DNA of 64,000 nucleotides from Roseovarius sp. Pro17 (GCF_035599575.1 NZ_CP141179.1:930001-994000), one strand, 5' to 3'; shown: positions 27,140 to 36,964, counted from the stretch's first letter. The notes: a model not told the origin generated them from the sequence alone. Translations and numbers: made by a program.

Positions 27140-27222
27140 AACCCCAGAGCGTGGACAGATGAAACCGCCCCAACCGCCTGGGGTTACTGGCGGTTCAGTG
27201 GCTTTCCCGCGACAAGCGGGAA
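27140..27222. promoter_or_regulatory. Structured switch-like segment with alternative pairings
   Basis: AACCCCAG (27140-27147) can pair perfectly with CTGGGGTT (27178-27185). AACCGCC occurs twice (27163-27169 and 27172-27178), and either copy can pair with GGCGGTT (27189-27195). The first copy would give an H-type pseudoknot with the 8-bp stem; the second copy competes with that stem. A 7-bp hairpin TTCCCGC-gacaa-GCGGGAA follows at 27204-27222, just before a small ORF. It does not match a riboswitch class I know. Confidence 0.4.
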
Positions 27223-27228
27223 CCTCCT

Positions 27229-27393
27229 ATGAAAGCTGAACATCATCATGACTCTTATATGGGCATTGCCACACAGGCCTTCAACGGGCCGGCCCACCGC
27301 TCAGCGGCCACTGGGCGCGAACGCGCCTATTGCAGAGCCACCAGTCTGGGCCAATACGAGTGGGTTCGGCGCGAGGTTGAGAAGGTCAAATAG
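27229..27393 (+). CDS. Small hypothetical protein (54 aa)
   Basis: A frame too short for usual gene calls, from ATG 27229 to TAG 27391. The product is hydrophilic, starts MKAEHHHDSYMG and has a basic RERAYCRATSLGQYEWVRRE segment. Third-position GC is like real genes of this region. The start sits 6 bases after a stable hairpin that could mask it. No family is recognised. It lies between the oxidative-stress genes, so a stress role is possible but unproven. Confidence 0.4.
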   Translation: MKAEHHHDSYMGIATQAFNGPAHRSAATGRERAYCRATSLGQYEWVRREVEKVK

Positions 27394-27426
27394 ATCGCCG
27401 ACGATTTAGGTGACAAATTCATTTCC

Positions 27427-27439
27427 TTGAATCATTCAA
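27427..27439. promoter_or_regulatory. Fur/PerR-type box upstream of the Fur-family gene
   Basis: TTGAAT-C-ATTCAA is a perfect 6-1-6 palindrome, extended to 7-1-7 with partial symmetry, resembling the PerR/Fur box layout. It is 21 bases upstream of the regulator start in the only AT-rich patch of the area, which suggests autoregulation of the regulator-catalase operon. Confidence 0.65.
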
Positions 27440-27460
27440 TATTACGGTTAAGCTCAACGT

Positions 27461-27946
27461 ATGATTGAGCGGGACACATCTCAGATCACGAAAGTATTAC
27501 GCGACAACGGGTTGCGGGTTACCGCCGCACGTTGTGCGGTGCTGGAATGGCTGGGCGAACATCCGCACGCGACGGTAGATGAAACCTGCGCGGGGGTGCG
27601 AGAGCGGCTTGGCTCAATCTCAAAGCAGGCCGTTTACGGCGTCCTCAGCATATGCTCGGATGCCGGTCTAGTGCGGCAGATCAGACCCGACGGCCATCCG
27701 GCCCGGTTTGAGCGGCGCATTGGCGACAATCACCATCACCTCATCTGCCGCAACTGTGGGCGGATCGAAGACACCGATTGCAACGCTAAACTGCGCCCAT
27801 GCTTGACGCCGGACCGCGATCACGGTTTCGATATCGACGAGGCTGAAGTGATGTTCTGGGGCCTGTGTGATGCTTGCAAGCACGAACCCATCAATCCTGA
27901 CGCGGGGGCTAACCGCGCACGCAATACGAAGGAGAATAGATCATGA
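27461..27946 (+). CDS. Fur-family peroxide/iron regulator (161 aa)
   Basis: An N-terminal winged helix ([13 protein letters not shown], then [19 protein letters not shown]) and a C-terminal metal-binding domain with [17 protein letters not shown] and GLCDACKHE, the two CxxC pairs of a structural zinc site. It is coupled to the catalase gene by a 4-base ATGA overlap, the arrangement of FurA-KatG and PerR-type catalase operons. It is therefore probably a peroxide-responsive repressor rather than the global Fur (inference). Confidence 0.9.
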   Translation: MIERDTSQITKVLRDNGLRVTAARCAVLEWLGEHPHATVDETCAGVRERLGSISKQAVYGVLSICSDAGLVRQIRPDGHPARFERRIGDNHHHLICRNCGRIEDTDCNAKLRPCLTPDRDHGFDIDEAEVMFWGLCDACKHEPINPDAGANRARNTKENRS

Positions 27947-29397
27947 CGAAAGACAAGGGAAAATTCACCACGACCGACGGGGGTGCCCCCGTCGCCAGCG
28001 ACGAACATTCGCTTACCATCGGTGCAGACGGACCCATCGTGTTGAACGATCATTACCTGATCGAGCAGATGGCCCAATTTAACCGCGAACGCATCCCCGA
28101 GCGCCAGCCACATGCTAAGGGCGCGGGCGCGTTCGGTCGTTTCGAGGTGACGCAGGACGTCAGCAAATATACCCGCGCTGATCTGTTTCAACCCGGCACC
28201 AAGACCGACACCCTGATCCGGTTTTCAACCGTGGCGGGCGAAAGCGGCAGCCCCGACACATGGCGCGATCCGCGCGGCTTTTCGCTGAAATTCTACACCA
28301 GCGAAGGCAATTACGATATGGTCGGGAACAACACTCCGATCTTTTTTCTGCGCGACCCGATGAAGTTCCAGCACTTCATCCGTTCGCAGAAACGTCGCGC
28401 CGATAGCGGTCTGCGCGATCACGACATGCAGTGGGATTTCTGGTCGCTGTCACCGGAATCTGCGCATCAGGTCACCTGGCTAATGGGGGATCGCGGTATC
28501 CCCAAGACTTGGCGTCACATGGACGGCTTTTCCAGCCATACCTATATGTGGGTCAATGCGGATGGTGAGAAATTCTGGGTCAAATACCACTTCAAGACCG
28601 ATCAGGGCATTGAATTCCTGACACAGGCCGAGGCGGATAGGATCGCTGGCGAAGATGGCGATTATCATCGCCGCGATCTGTTCAATTCGATCAAGAACGG
28701 CGATTTCCCAAGCTGGACTCTGCACATGCAGATCATGCCGTTCGAAGAGGCAAGGACCTATCGTTTCAACCCGTTCGACCTGACCAAGGTTTGGCCGCAT
28801 GGGGATTACCCGCTGATCGAAGTCGGTAAACTGACACTTGACCGCAACCCGACCGATTTCCACACCGAGATCGAGCAGGCTGCCTTTGAGCCGAACAATC
28901 TGGTGCGCGGCATTGGTCTGAGCCCTGACAAGATGCTGCTGGGGCGTGGGTTTTCCTATTCCGATGCCCATCGCGCCCGTCTGGGTGCGAACTACAAGCA
29001 GATCCCGGTCAACCGGCCCATAGCTCCGGTCCACAGCTACAGCAAGGATGGCGCGATGCGGGTCGATAACGTGTCTGATCCGGTCTATGCGCCCAATTCC
29101 TACGGCGGTCCCACCGCCGATCCGTCGCTGACCGATGATGCAGGGCAATGGTACGCAGATGGCGACATGGTGCGTCAGGCGTATACTTTGCGCGAGGATG
29201 ACGATGATTGGGGTCAGGCCGGGACGCTGGTGCGCGACGTGATGGACGATGCCGCACGCGATCGGTTGGTCAACAATATCGTTGGTCACCTCAAGGGCGG
29301 CGTGTCAGAGCAGGTCCTGCAACGCGCATTCGAGTACTGGCGCAACGTCGATAAAACGCTCGGTGATCGGGTGGAAAAAGGTGTCCGGGGCGACTGA
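27943..29397 (+). CDS. katA: Monofunctional haem catalase, small-subunit clade (484 aa)
   Basis: Catalase of the roughly 480-residue clade. The segment [26 protein letters not shown] and the [13 protein letters not shown] block surround the distal pocket. [15 protein letters not shown] contains the proximal haem Tyr. No signal peptide, so it is cytoplasmic. It is translated from an ATG overlapping the stop of the Fur-family gene. The product removes hydrogen peroxide alongside the nearby Dps. Confidence 0.95.
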   Translation: MTKDKGKFTTTDGGAPVASDEHSLTIGADGPIVLNDHYLIEQMAQFNRERIPERQPHAKGAGAFGRFEVTQDVSKYTRADLFQPGTKTDTLIRFSTVAGESGSPDTWRDPRGFSLKFYTSEGNYDMVGNNTPIFFLRDPMKFQHFIRSQKRRADSGLRDHDMQWDFWSLSPESAHQVTWLMGDRGIPKTWRHMDGFSSHTYMWVNADGEKFWVKYHFKTDQGIEFLTQAEADRIAGEDGDYHRRDLFNSIKNGDFPSWTLHMQIMPFEEARTYRFNPFDLTKVWPHGDYPLIEVGKLTLDRNPTDFHTEIEQAAFEPNNLVRGIGLSPDKMLLGRGFSYSDAHRARLGANYKQIPVNRPIAPVHSYSKDGAMRVDNVSDPVYAPNSYGGPTADPSLTDDAGQWYADGDMVRQAYTLREDDDDWGQAGTLVRDVMDDAARDRLVNNIVGHLKGGVSEQVLQRAFEYWRNVDKTLGDRVEKGVRGD

Positions 29398-29426
29398 TCT
29401 CCAGACGATTGGTCCGATAAGCGCCA

Positions 29427-29474
29427 AACCGACCCATGTGCAAGGCAGGAGACTGCGTTGTGCAAGGGTCGGTT
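29427..29474. terminator. Inverted repeat downstream of catalase
   Basis: AACCGACCC (29427-29435) and GGGTCGGTT (29466-29474) are perfect 9-base inverted repeats around a 30-base loop that contains a smaller GCAG-gaga-CTGC hairpin. It lies between convergent genes and could act as a bidirectional terminator. There is no clear T run. Confidence 0.4.
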
Positions 29475-29583
29475 ATGGGAGCGGAGGAGGTATGTGCGTG
29501 AATTCCTAAATCCAACCGAGGATGCTGGCGCAAAAACTCAGCCATGCTCACCTTTTACCTGTCAGATCGAGTGATCGAATAAA

Positions 29584-31208
29584 CTATGTTTTTGGCGGGC
29601 AGGTTGTGATGGCCTGCTGCAGTTTCAGCATCGGCGCGCCGGAGTTAGACATATCCGATGATTGAAGCATACATTCCAAAGCTTCGGTCCCAGTGTAACC
29701 GGGCCTCACCAATCTGAACAAGAGAAGCCCAGAAGAACAGTATGGCGACGCCATTGAGGTTCCGCTCATACTGCCATAGGCGTTTCGCGAGATTTCACCA
29801 GTGGTGTCGAATGCTACAGCGCTAAAAATGTTAACGCCTGGGCATGAAATATGCCCCCCTGTATTCGAGAAGGGTGCGCGGTTTCCATCTGAATCATGAG
29901 CCTCAACGATAACACCACTTTTCGCAATGTCTTGTTCGCGCGCTTCTAATGCGGCCCAATTGAATGGGCTGGCAAATCTGGCCCCGATCGGAGTTGCGAG
30001 TCCCGTACTATCGTTGCCCGCTGCCGAGAAAATAACCCTGCCATTCCTGTCTGCTAACTCAAGCAACGGAACAAGGATTGCACCTTGTGAGGCAACCAAA
30101 GTCCGCCACTGGGCAGCGTTGGGTAGATCCGGATTTATCCCAAAGTTGCCTCGCCAGTTGTATCCCAGGCTAATATTGAAAGTGAGAACTTCGTCCTGTT
30201 GAGAAACAAAGTTTTCCAGAGTTGCTAATACCTGGCTAAAGAGGACGAAAAACTCCAGGACTTGACCGCCTTCGTCAGCATTAAAAAATATGTCACCTGA
30301 ACGGGCGCGCACAAAGCAATTTGGCAGAACCCCTTTAACACCACCGCGTTGTCATGCCGACCACAACCGATTGCGGCCACATGGTTGCCGTGATCATCAA
30401 CATCGGTTCTGGGTGGCAAGCCTATAAAGACTAAATCCTCATGTCGTGAAAAACCCACATCCATCACCCCAAACAGGACGCCGTCGTGTGAATTGGCAAG
30501 CGGCCAAAGCTGATCGGCCTCTATGTCTGCGATTCCCCAGTCGATCGTTTCCGTTGGGTTGGCTGCATCGGATAAAACAATATCGCTTGGGGTCATTAGG
30601 TTAGTAATAGTAATTTCTGTTGTATGACTATCTTGATCGCGCAGAAATAAATCAGGGGTAGCATTTTTGATGCGGGGGTCAGATTGAAAGTCGTTAACGA
30701 TATCAACCATAACTCTAAGCAAAGCATCATTTGCACTGTTATCAGAAAGCTCAGGCTTGAAGTAGTTACTGAGATCACCTTCGACCTGAACCGACAGAAT
30801 TGATGGGTACTTGCGAACAATCTCAAGCTGACGTTCGGCAAGAAACGAACTGACTTCAGCTTCGGTGGTGCCGGGCTCAAATTGAACAATCACGCTATTG
30901 GGTGCCGCTATCGGAACCTCTGTCGTGCCGTCGGCACTGAACTGAAATTTTGTTAGCGCGTCGGCCGGAAGCTGATCCGAGGTGACACTGAATTGCAGGG
31001 TGTTTCGATCTTTGATATCTTCGCCCTTTTGGGGATCTATCAAGTAATCGGATTGAGACATGTCCTTTGCGGGCAGTGCCTGGATTGCTTGTTGGGTTAC
31101 ATCAGGAGTCGAATACAGGCTTCCTCGGTTCAAGGTATCCTGAGCGTGCAAGTCGGCACCAACCAAACTGCCGAACAAGGTCGCAGCAATTAGATATCGT
31201 CGGGACAT
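29584..31208 (-). pseudogene. S8 (subtilisin-family) serine peptidase, frameshifted
   Basis: The minus strand encodes a signal peptide (MSRRYLIAATLFG to LHAQ), a propeptide-like N-domain of about 200 residues, then the catalytic Asp (GVMDVGFS, D250) and His (DDHGNHVAAI, H273). Around 30343-30350 a single base appears lost: the frame switches and continues as GGVKGVLPNCFVRARSGDIFFN, through an SAAGND oxyanion region, to the catalytic Ser in SMSGTSMASP. All triad residues are kept, so the break is recent or a sequence error in a GGTGGT run. It lies directly downstream of a RoxA-like cytochrome gene. Confidence 0.8.
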
Positions 31209-31279
31209 TGCTTTCTCCTAAAATTTTCCTTTTCAAAATAAAATTGTTAACGACAAAAATGGCTTGCATATCCGGCCTG

Positions 31280-33055
31280 TCAAAGAGATTTCAGGTACTC
31301 TAAAAGGGCTTCTCGGTCGCCGACACTTAGGCTGCTTCCATACTCGTGACCGCAACGGCTATTTCCTGAACTGACATCTGCACAGTCAGTTGTCTCAAGC
31401 ACGTAGCCGAACTGACTTTGTTCTGTGGATAATCCAACAGTTTCAATGTCGTAGTTCGGTCCCATCTTGAACGATGCCGGGCGCTCCGACGCGGGTAGCA
31501 GTAGCGCCTCGAGTGTCGGTACTGACCCATTGTGCAAATAGGGGGCTGCGGCCCAAATACCCTGCAGGACCCGTGCTTCATAAGCACAGCCTGATCTATT
31601 TGCTGACGTGGTTAGTCCGGGAGGAGGTGGCTCAATCTCTCTTAGCGCACCTTTCAACTGGCTTAACTCGGGGGGTAATTCATTGGCCGACATGGCAGCG
31701 CTGTCTACTGATCCAAAACTAGTAACCCGCTGAAAAATTGATCCGATAACAGCTGTCGACAATAGATTGAATGAAGTATCGACTGGTTTTAGTGGATCGG
31801 TCAGGAACGGAATCTTGGCACCTTCCATTACCCCTGTTTTTACGGTGCGTTCGAGAATCTTGCATTCACGGTTGTCTGTGCCGACATCTTGAATTGGGGT
31901 TTCCCACGTGCCGCGTATAGTCCATCTGTTTGCGCCGGGTCGCTGTCCATGACAACTGACACATCCACCATCACCGGGCGCTCGATTGAAAATCTCCTCA
32001 CCTGCTGCTGCAAGCGTGTCGTTGATTTCCCACGGCCATACAGGGGGTCCAATCTTCCAGATGAGTTCCTCTAGATGTGACAAGCCTTCGAAGTTCGCGG
32101 AGTTGGCTCCTAGGTAGTCACGATTGAGAATGGAGAGGCCGGTTGTTTTTGTTGGGTGTAGGACGCCAAATACCCCATAGACCTCACCAAGGTTCCGAGC
32201 GAGATCCAGAAGGTCATTTCCATTATCTGCAAAGCCAGGCCATTGTGTTTTGTCCTGCCGTGCGGCGTTCCAAAGAAATGGATATCGGGTTGGTGCATCT
32301 GCCGGATAGATATTTTCGGGAATGAGGTACGTGGGCGGAGGCCCGATATCAAGCCCAGCCAAACGATTGAAAATCATGGATACCGCGTCAAGTCGCCCCG
32401 GACCCCAAGCAGGGTCGGGCAACGCGCGACTTGTCAAAGTATTGAAACGTAGATGCCACAACTCGACTGCCAGTTTGAGTTGCGCTTTATCTTCGTCGCT
32501 GGCCGCAGTTCCGATTACCTTTTCCGCAAAGACGTCAAAGTTTGCATCTTCAGACAATACCAGCGCCATTGCTGTTTCAAGGTCGGCAAGGAAAGACTGA
32601 AAGTCCACAATTCCTGGACCGCCATCGATCCGAAAGGGGGTGTTGTTCACGTCGATCTGGCGTGTGTGGCATGCCGCGCAGGTCATCCCTATCGACGGCG
32701 TCCCTTGGTGTTGGGCGACGGTAAAGCCAACCGGCACGTCTGATGTGGGGCTGTTCGGGTTCGCAAGATAGCCATAGCGCGTCAAGCTGTCGTTCAGAAA
32801 CCCGGTGCCGTCAGCCAGTAGCAATGCACGCATCCAAGCCAGAGGCATGATCCGCGACCCCTGATCTTGGGTATAAAATGCGCTCCTGTTAAAGGAATTC
32901 CATTCAGAGCCTTGCTCAACAAATACGGTCTGAGCGCTGATCGATAAACTGCTAATCCCGACCAACAGGGTAGCAAGAACGGGGCAAACAAGCGCGGAAA
33001 AATTCTTTGAAATAAATTGCACAATGGAAATCCCAGATACAACTAATAGGTGCAT
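31280..33055 (-). CDS. Di-haem cytochrome c, RoxA/peroxidase-like (591 aa)
   Basis: A secreted protein with a hydrophobic leader (about residues 15-42) and two haem c sites, CAACH at 126-130 and CVSCH at 365-369. The C-terminal segment GIWAAAPYLHNGSVPTLEALL is typical of RoxA/RoxB rubber oxygenases and related large di-haem cytochrome c peroxidase homologues. Whether it is an oxygenase or a peroxidase cannot be decided from sequence; many uncharacterised homologues occur in marine bacteria. It is transcribed together with the S8 peptidase downstream, 71 bases away. The start is uncertain within about 12 codons. Confidence 0.8.
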   Translation of the reverse strand: MHLLVVSGISIVQFISKNFSALVCPVLATLLVGISSLSISAQTVFVEQGSEWNSFNRSAFYTQDQGSRIMPLAWMRALLLADGTGFLNDSLTRYGYLANPNSPTSDVPVGFTVAQHQGTPSIGMTCAACHTRQIDVNNTPFRIDGGPGIVDFQSFLADLETAMALVLSEDANFDVFAEKVIGTAASDEDKAQLKLAVELWHLRFNTLTSRALPDPAWGPGRLDAVSMIFNRLAGLDIGPPPTYLIPENIYPADAPTRYPFLWNAARQDKTQWPGFADNGNDLLDLARNLGEVYGVFGVLHPTKTTGLSILNRDYLGANSANFEGLSHLEELIWKIGPPVWPWEINDTLAAAGEEIFNRAPGDGGCVSCHGQRPGANRWTIRGTWETPIQDVGTDNRECKILERTVKTGVMEGAKIPFLTDPLKPVDTSFNLLSTAVIGSIFQRVTSFGSVDSAAMSANELPPELSQLKGALREIEPPPPGLTTSANRSGCAYEARVLQGIWAAAPYLHNGSVPTLEALLLPASERPASFKMGPNYDIETVGLSTEQSQFGYVLETTDCADVSSGNSRCGHEYGSSLSVGDREALLEYLKSL

Positions 33056-33120
33056 CTTACCCGATCAAACGATTCTGCGCAGATTTCAGCATAGCCAGCT
33101 CTCTGAGATTGCCGATGGGA

Positions 33121-33741
33121 TCAGGTCCAGCCTTGGTGATATCCTGCGTACAGAAGCAATACGCAGTTGCCTCGTAGACTTCTAAATCTGATCGATTGAA
33201 GCTGCGTGCCGACAGGGTATAACTGAAAAATTTCGGCGATTTCCGCATTGTAAAGCCCGATCCATCCGTCAGACGACTTTCGCCAAATCTTGCGAGTGTC
33301 GTGGGTTCCATGGATGATGTAGGCAGGCCAATCCAGATACATTGCATGCGTACCAAGTGGATTGTCCGGGCCCGGCAGCATGTAACGATATTAAGGAAAC
33401 CGTTCCTTGATAAAGGCCATCGGCGTCCAGTCGGGACCGACTTTTTTTCGAATGATCTTGGTGTTGCCACGCTTGGTCAGTTCCACTGATCGGCACTGAG
33501 GTCGGATTGACGCGATAGTCTGATCCGTCGCCGCTCCAAAAATGCAGCGCGCGCGACCCGGTGTCACCAAGAACAGTCGCCAGCCCAGCGTATCGAAATG
33601 GCCCTGCCAGTGCTGAGGCGTGAAGCTGGATACATTGCGTCTGGCGGCATCATGCGCGCGGACAACTGCTGGCATTGCCGAGCCGCCAGCCATGGCAAGG
33701 CCGGATATCAAAGCACCTCGGCGCGTTACGGATGTGTTCAC
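33121..33741 (-). pseudogene. Inactivated L,D-transpeptidase (YkuD family)
   Basis: A Tat-like leader (TRRGALISGLAMAGG) and a YkuD domain are visible but wrecked. After HFDTLG the reading jumps frame for about 30 residues (ALHFWSGDGSDYRV lies in a second frame), then returns at ELTKRGNTKIIRKK. A TAA stop at 33391-33393 interrupts the frame just before YMLPGPDNPLGTHAMYL. The catalytic Cys of the SSDGC-GLYN motif is Trp (SSDGWIGLYN), while the motif His in YIIHGTHDT remains. Peptidoglycan cross-linking activity must be lost. The lesions are independent, so this is true decay rather than one sequencing error. Confidence 0.85.
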
Positions 33742-33853
33742 GTTCTTTCCTTTCTGTTCATTATCTGCAGCTGTGCTGAAGTGGTGTCAGCTTCTGGACG
33801 ATGGTTCGGTGCAGATACGGTCGTAAAAGCTGAGTTTCAGCGGGCAGTCGCGC

Positions 33854-34331
33854 TTAGGTGGCATGGCCGCCCGAGCCCGGAGGGCGACGAACGACCGCCG
33901 GCTTACCATCGGCTTCTACTGTGCTGATCTGCATGGAAAATTGCCTACCACGGCTTTGCGCGATAGCTTCCAGCAGGGCGGTGCGGTCCATAGCACCCGG
34001 ATAGATCGCTTTCCCAATGATGAACGCAGGCGTTCCCTGCAAGCCAAGCTGCGCCGCCTGAGAGCTATTTCGCGTCATCAGCCCGTCACATTTGTTGCGG
34101 TTGGCGCGATAGGCGCGGTCCAGTTCGGTTGCGTACGAGGCTTGCCTTTCCCAAGGCATCCTTGATGTCGGATTCTGACAGGCGGCCGGGCGTCGCCATC
34201 AGCGCCTCGTTAGCGGTCAAATCCTGCGCCTGAACTTGCTGCGTCGGCAGAAGTAGCGTCGCGCCCAGGATTGCGGCTGTGCTTCCGGCCAAACATCCAA
34301 TCGATATGTTTCGTCGGGTGAAAATGCTCAT
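33854..34331 (-). pseudogene. DsbA-family thiol oxidoreductase with internal deletion
   Basis: A leader (MSIFTRRNISIG to VQAQ) is followed at once by EALMATPGRLSESDIKDAL, which belongs to the helical insert of DsbA-like proteins. The thioredoxin strand carrying the CPYC-type active site is missing altogether. A frameshift near 34150 then leads to SYATELDRAYRANRNK and the C-terminal LGLQGTPAFIIGKAIYPGA. Without the CxxC it cannot work as an oxidase or isomerase. It belongs to a degraded set with dsbD and the L,D-transpeptidase. Confidence 0.8.
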
Positions 34332-34614
34332 TCTGGTGCTGCCACACGTCCGGTTTCATTTGTCGACGGTGTATTGTCTGCGCTGTCAGTGCCGGTCCCT
34401 TGGCCACTTTGACGCCTACTCGGAACGACGACGTTCGCGCCGGCATCAACCCGGGGGTGCCGATCGTGAATATTCTGATTAAAAAGCCGAATGCAGTCCA
34501 ACGGCGACGACTTGCCGATCTGACGATGTCGTTGCCTTTTCCGGCAAGGTATGTGCGCAGGCACCCGGTTTCGGCTCCACCGCAATCTCGGCGACCATTC
34601 TGAGCTGCGTCGTT

Positions 34615-35439
34615 TTATGTCCCATCGCTGGCGCCTTTCAAATCCTTGATACCTGCCAGCAAGGCCGCGCGCGAAATCTCTCCGGTGTGGACGGCCTTCA
34701 GGCTGCCATCGGCTGCAAAGAACAGCGTACTCGGCAGGCCAAGAAGCCCGAATTTCTCCATTAGGGTGGAATTTGGATCGCGGATCATTCCGTCAGCGGG
34801 CAAATCGGACAGCATGAGAAACTCTCCTATCGCCCTTCCATGTTCGCCTTGATTGGCAAACACGACATCGACGCCGTCCTGCGATTGCGCCACGCCGACC
34901 ATCATGGGCATTTCGCGGCGGCATGGGGGGCACCAGGTTGCCCATAGGTTCAACACCAGAGGCTGACCGTCACGGTTTGCCAGTGATACAGGCGCTCCGG
35001 ATAAATCTGCGAAACCGCCGGTCGGTATACGTCCACGCGTTTCATCGGGCAGCAAAACCGTCGTGACGCTAAACACCAGAAAGGCCGCCAAGACGCTGAT
35101 CAGCAACGGGCCACCAGTTCGGGACCGGCTTAGAAATCCCGCAACGAGGGTGGCGCCCAGCCCGAATGTTCCGGCACGGGTGTCAAAGCCGCCTTGCCAG
35201 ATCGCGACAACGGTCCACGGCGCTGGTGTAAACGCCTCCCAATGCGCAGCGACGTAGCCAAGGCGCGCGGTGACAATCCAGATCACCAGCGCCGCGCCCG
35301 ACCATCGTCGAATAGCATCCCGATCGCGGCGCCTACGCCAAGCGATGATCTCGGCGGTGATAAGGAACACCACGACGGTCACGATTGCGATAAATCGGTC
35401 GTTGGAAAAGATGAACGGGCCTATTGCAATGGCGTTCAT
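34615..35439 (-). CDS. TlpA-like membrane-anchored thiol-disulfide reductase (274 aa)
   Basis: Three to four N-terminal hydrophobic segments precede a periplasmic thioredoxin domain with the active site WCPPC in LNLWATWCPPCRREMP and the cis-Pro in GLPSTLFF. The membrane part resembles the short Lgt-like modules fused to TlpA in some alphaproteobacteria. The ATG at 35439 overlaps the stop of the dsbD remnant (ATGA). The gene looks intact although DsbD, its expected electron donor in the same operon, is broken. It may be served by another DsbD/CcdA or be on its way to decay. Confidence 0.85.
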   Translation of the reverse strand: MNAIAIGPFIFSNDRFIAIVTVVVFLITAEIIAWRRRRDRDAIRRWSGAALVIWIVTARLGYVAAHWEAFTPAPWTVVAIWQGGFDTRAGTFGLGATLVAGFLSRSRTGGPLLISVLAAFLVFSVTTVLLPDETRGRIPTGGFADLSGAPVSLANRDGQPLVLNLWATWCPPCRREMPMMVGVAQSQDGVDVVFANQGEHGRAIGEFLMLSDLPADGMIRDPNSTLMEKFGLLGLPSTLFFAADGSLKAVHTGEISRAALLAGIKDLKGASDGT

Positions 35440-36436
35440 TGGATTGCCTCCGCCGATTTCTGAACAGCGCGCCGACGGGTATCGACGACGATGCGCGACC
35501 CGAGTGCCTCGATCCTGTTGCTGTCCCAAAACACCATCGTTGGCGGGCCGACAGCACCCAGCCCGTCTAGCATGGCCTGACCCTCAGCGCCAATGTCCGA
35601 CATGTCGGCGGCGATCAAGTTCACGTTGGAAAGCGCCGCCTGCACATTTGCATCCGGCCAGACGTTCCGCTCAACCACCCGGCAGGTCACGCACCAGTCG
35701 GCAGTCACATAGATCATCGCCGGTGGATCGGAATCCGCTGAAAGGGCAGCATTGAGGGCGCCGCGCCTTGTCGTCAGCTCGCTGTCTTGTCCGGTCAAAA
35801 TTCCCGCAAGGATGGGAAGTATCGGAATTACGCAAGACGTGAACGCCAACAGCAACCCGAACCCCAAGAAACCGGCCAGCACCATCAGCGTGCCGCCACG
35901 GGAACGAAGCGTTTTGATCGCGCCATCGTTTTCGGCAAGCGTCAGCGCGCCATCCCGCTGTTCTGATGATGCAGGACTGGTCGCGCCGTCGTCTGACGCC
36001 AGGGTTTGCGCGATGGGTGGATAGCAGTGCCACCCTCCTGATACCCCTGCCATGTGACGGTCACAGGCCCGTCGACCGGGCCCAACATGGCATCCGCGTT
36101 GCCGGAATAAACCTCGACCAATCCGAATGTAGTATCTTTCATTTTGATGCCCGGAGCGGTTTCGAATTACAACGACGCCCCTTGATCGGTTTCCGCCTGC
36201 AATTGATCACGTTACAGGTAATACCCGTCGGCAATCTCCCATAACAGGATGCGGCTGCTACCCGGCTGCGTCGAAGTGCTGAGCGGGAAAGTTTTGGAGG
36301 CGGGAGGGGGCGCGCTCGCAGACGAGGACAAAGTCTGCGCGGGTGCGGGCCACGCCAGCGCCACGACGATTGCGATTGTCAAAATGGTGACGATGGATCG
36401 GGCAGTGCGACGGTGATATGAAATGGCTCTGGTCAT
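35436..36436 (-). pseudogene. dsbD/dipZ (thiol-disulfide interchange) with deletion and frameshifts
   Basis: Pieces appear in order. A leader plus SSRILLWEIADGYYL (nDsbD start) ends in a stop near 36212. MKDTTFGLVEVYSG and VTVTWQGYQEGG follow, where the first active Cys of the nDsbD pair is Tyr. A frameshift near 36040 leads to CYPPIAQTLASD. One transmembrane helix with LLAFTSCVIPILP comes next, and then directly the cDsbD domain with CVTC. About seven membrane helices and their second Cys are missing. Electron transfer across the membrane is therefore impossible. Confidence 0.85.
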
Positions 36437-36459
36437 GCCACCTCACTCGCGCTCGTGCC

Positions 36460-36615
36460 CGGATAGATTTTTTAGGGGGGGCCGATACGAGTGCCAACGG
36501 CAGTGGGCTAGGCCTCGCTATCGTAGAAACAGCAGTCAAACGTCTAGGGGGGCAAGTTGATTTCGCGTCGCGAGAGGGTGGTGGGGAACTAGTCAGGATG
36601 CAGTTTGCATTGGGT
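36460..36615 (+). pseudogene. Sensor histidine kinase C-terminal stub
   Basis: The plus-strand frame reads GADTSANGSGLGLAIVETAVKRLGGQVDFASREGGG, the G2 box and final strands of a HATPase_c domain. The dimerisation/phosphoacceptor helix, the N box and everything upstream are absent; the piece abuts the dsbD remnant in opposite orientation. It is a relic of a two-component system that may once have controlled the neighbouring envelope genes. Confidence 0.75.
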
Positions 36616-36964
36616 CAAGTGCGGTGGTTGGATCCGGCCTGCCACGAGCGGCCCGGTCGCTGTTTGGTTCCGGCTACGCTATTCGCCTGCGCAGTTATGC
36701 GTCTCGCCGGCCAAGGGGTTTTCCAGTCCAGAGCTGCGTGTTTGCGACGGGGATGACGGGAGGCAGCGGCGTATTCTAAAAGTGCTGGCTTGATCGAGTG
36801 GGTGCGGGCCACGACTTCCACCGCATCCACTCAGGCTTGATGGTTTGGAGAGATATTTCGACAGCGTCGACGCTTGTGCAGAAATCAAGCAGCAAGCTGC
36901 CAAACTTAGCGGCCAAAGCTATCACACTCAGAACACCGGTCAGATGGCTGATAAATGGGCAGCG
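36616..36964. other. Intergenic scar between kinase stub and antiporter gene
   Basis: No complete gene. A plus-strand reading near 36830-36992 is open and coding-like (YFDSVDACAEIKQQAAKLSG) but lacks a start codon and runs into the antisense end of the antiporter gene, so I do not call it. Confidence 0.35.

Noticed and set aside
26996..27232. 78-codon plus-strand frame whose stop overlaps the small ORF start at 27229
   Set aside because: It begins antisense to the start of the DUF1127 gene and runs through the structured segment; no ribosome site.
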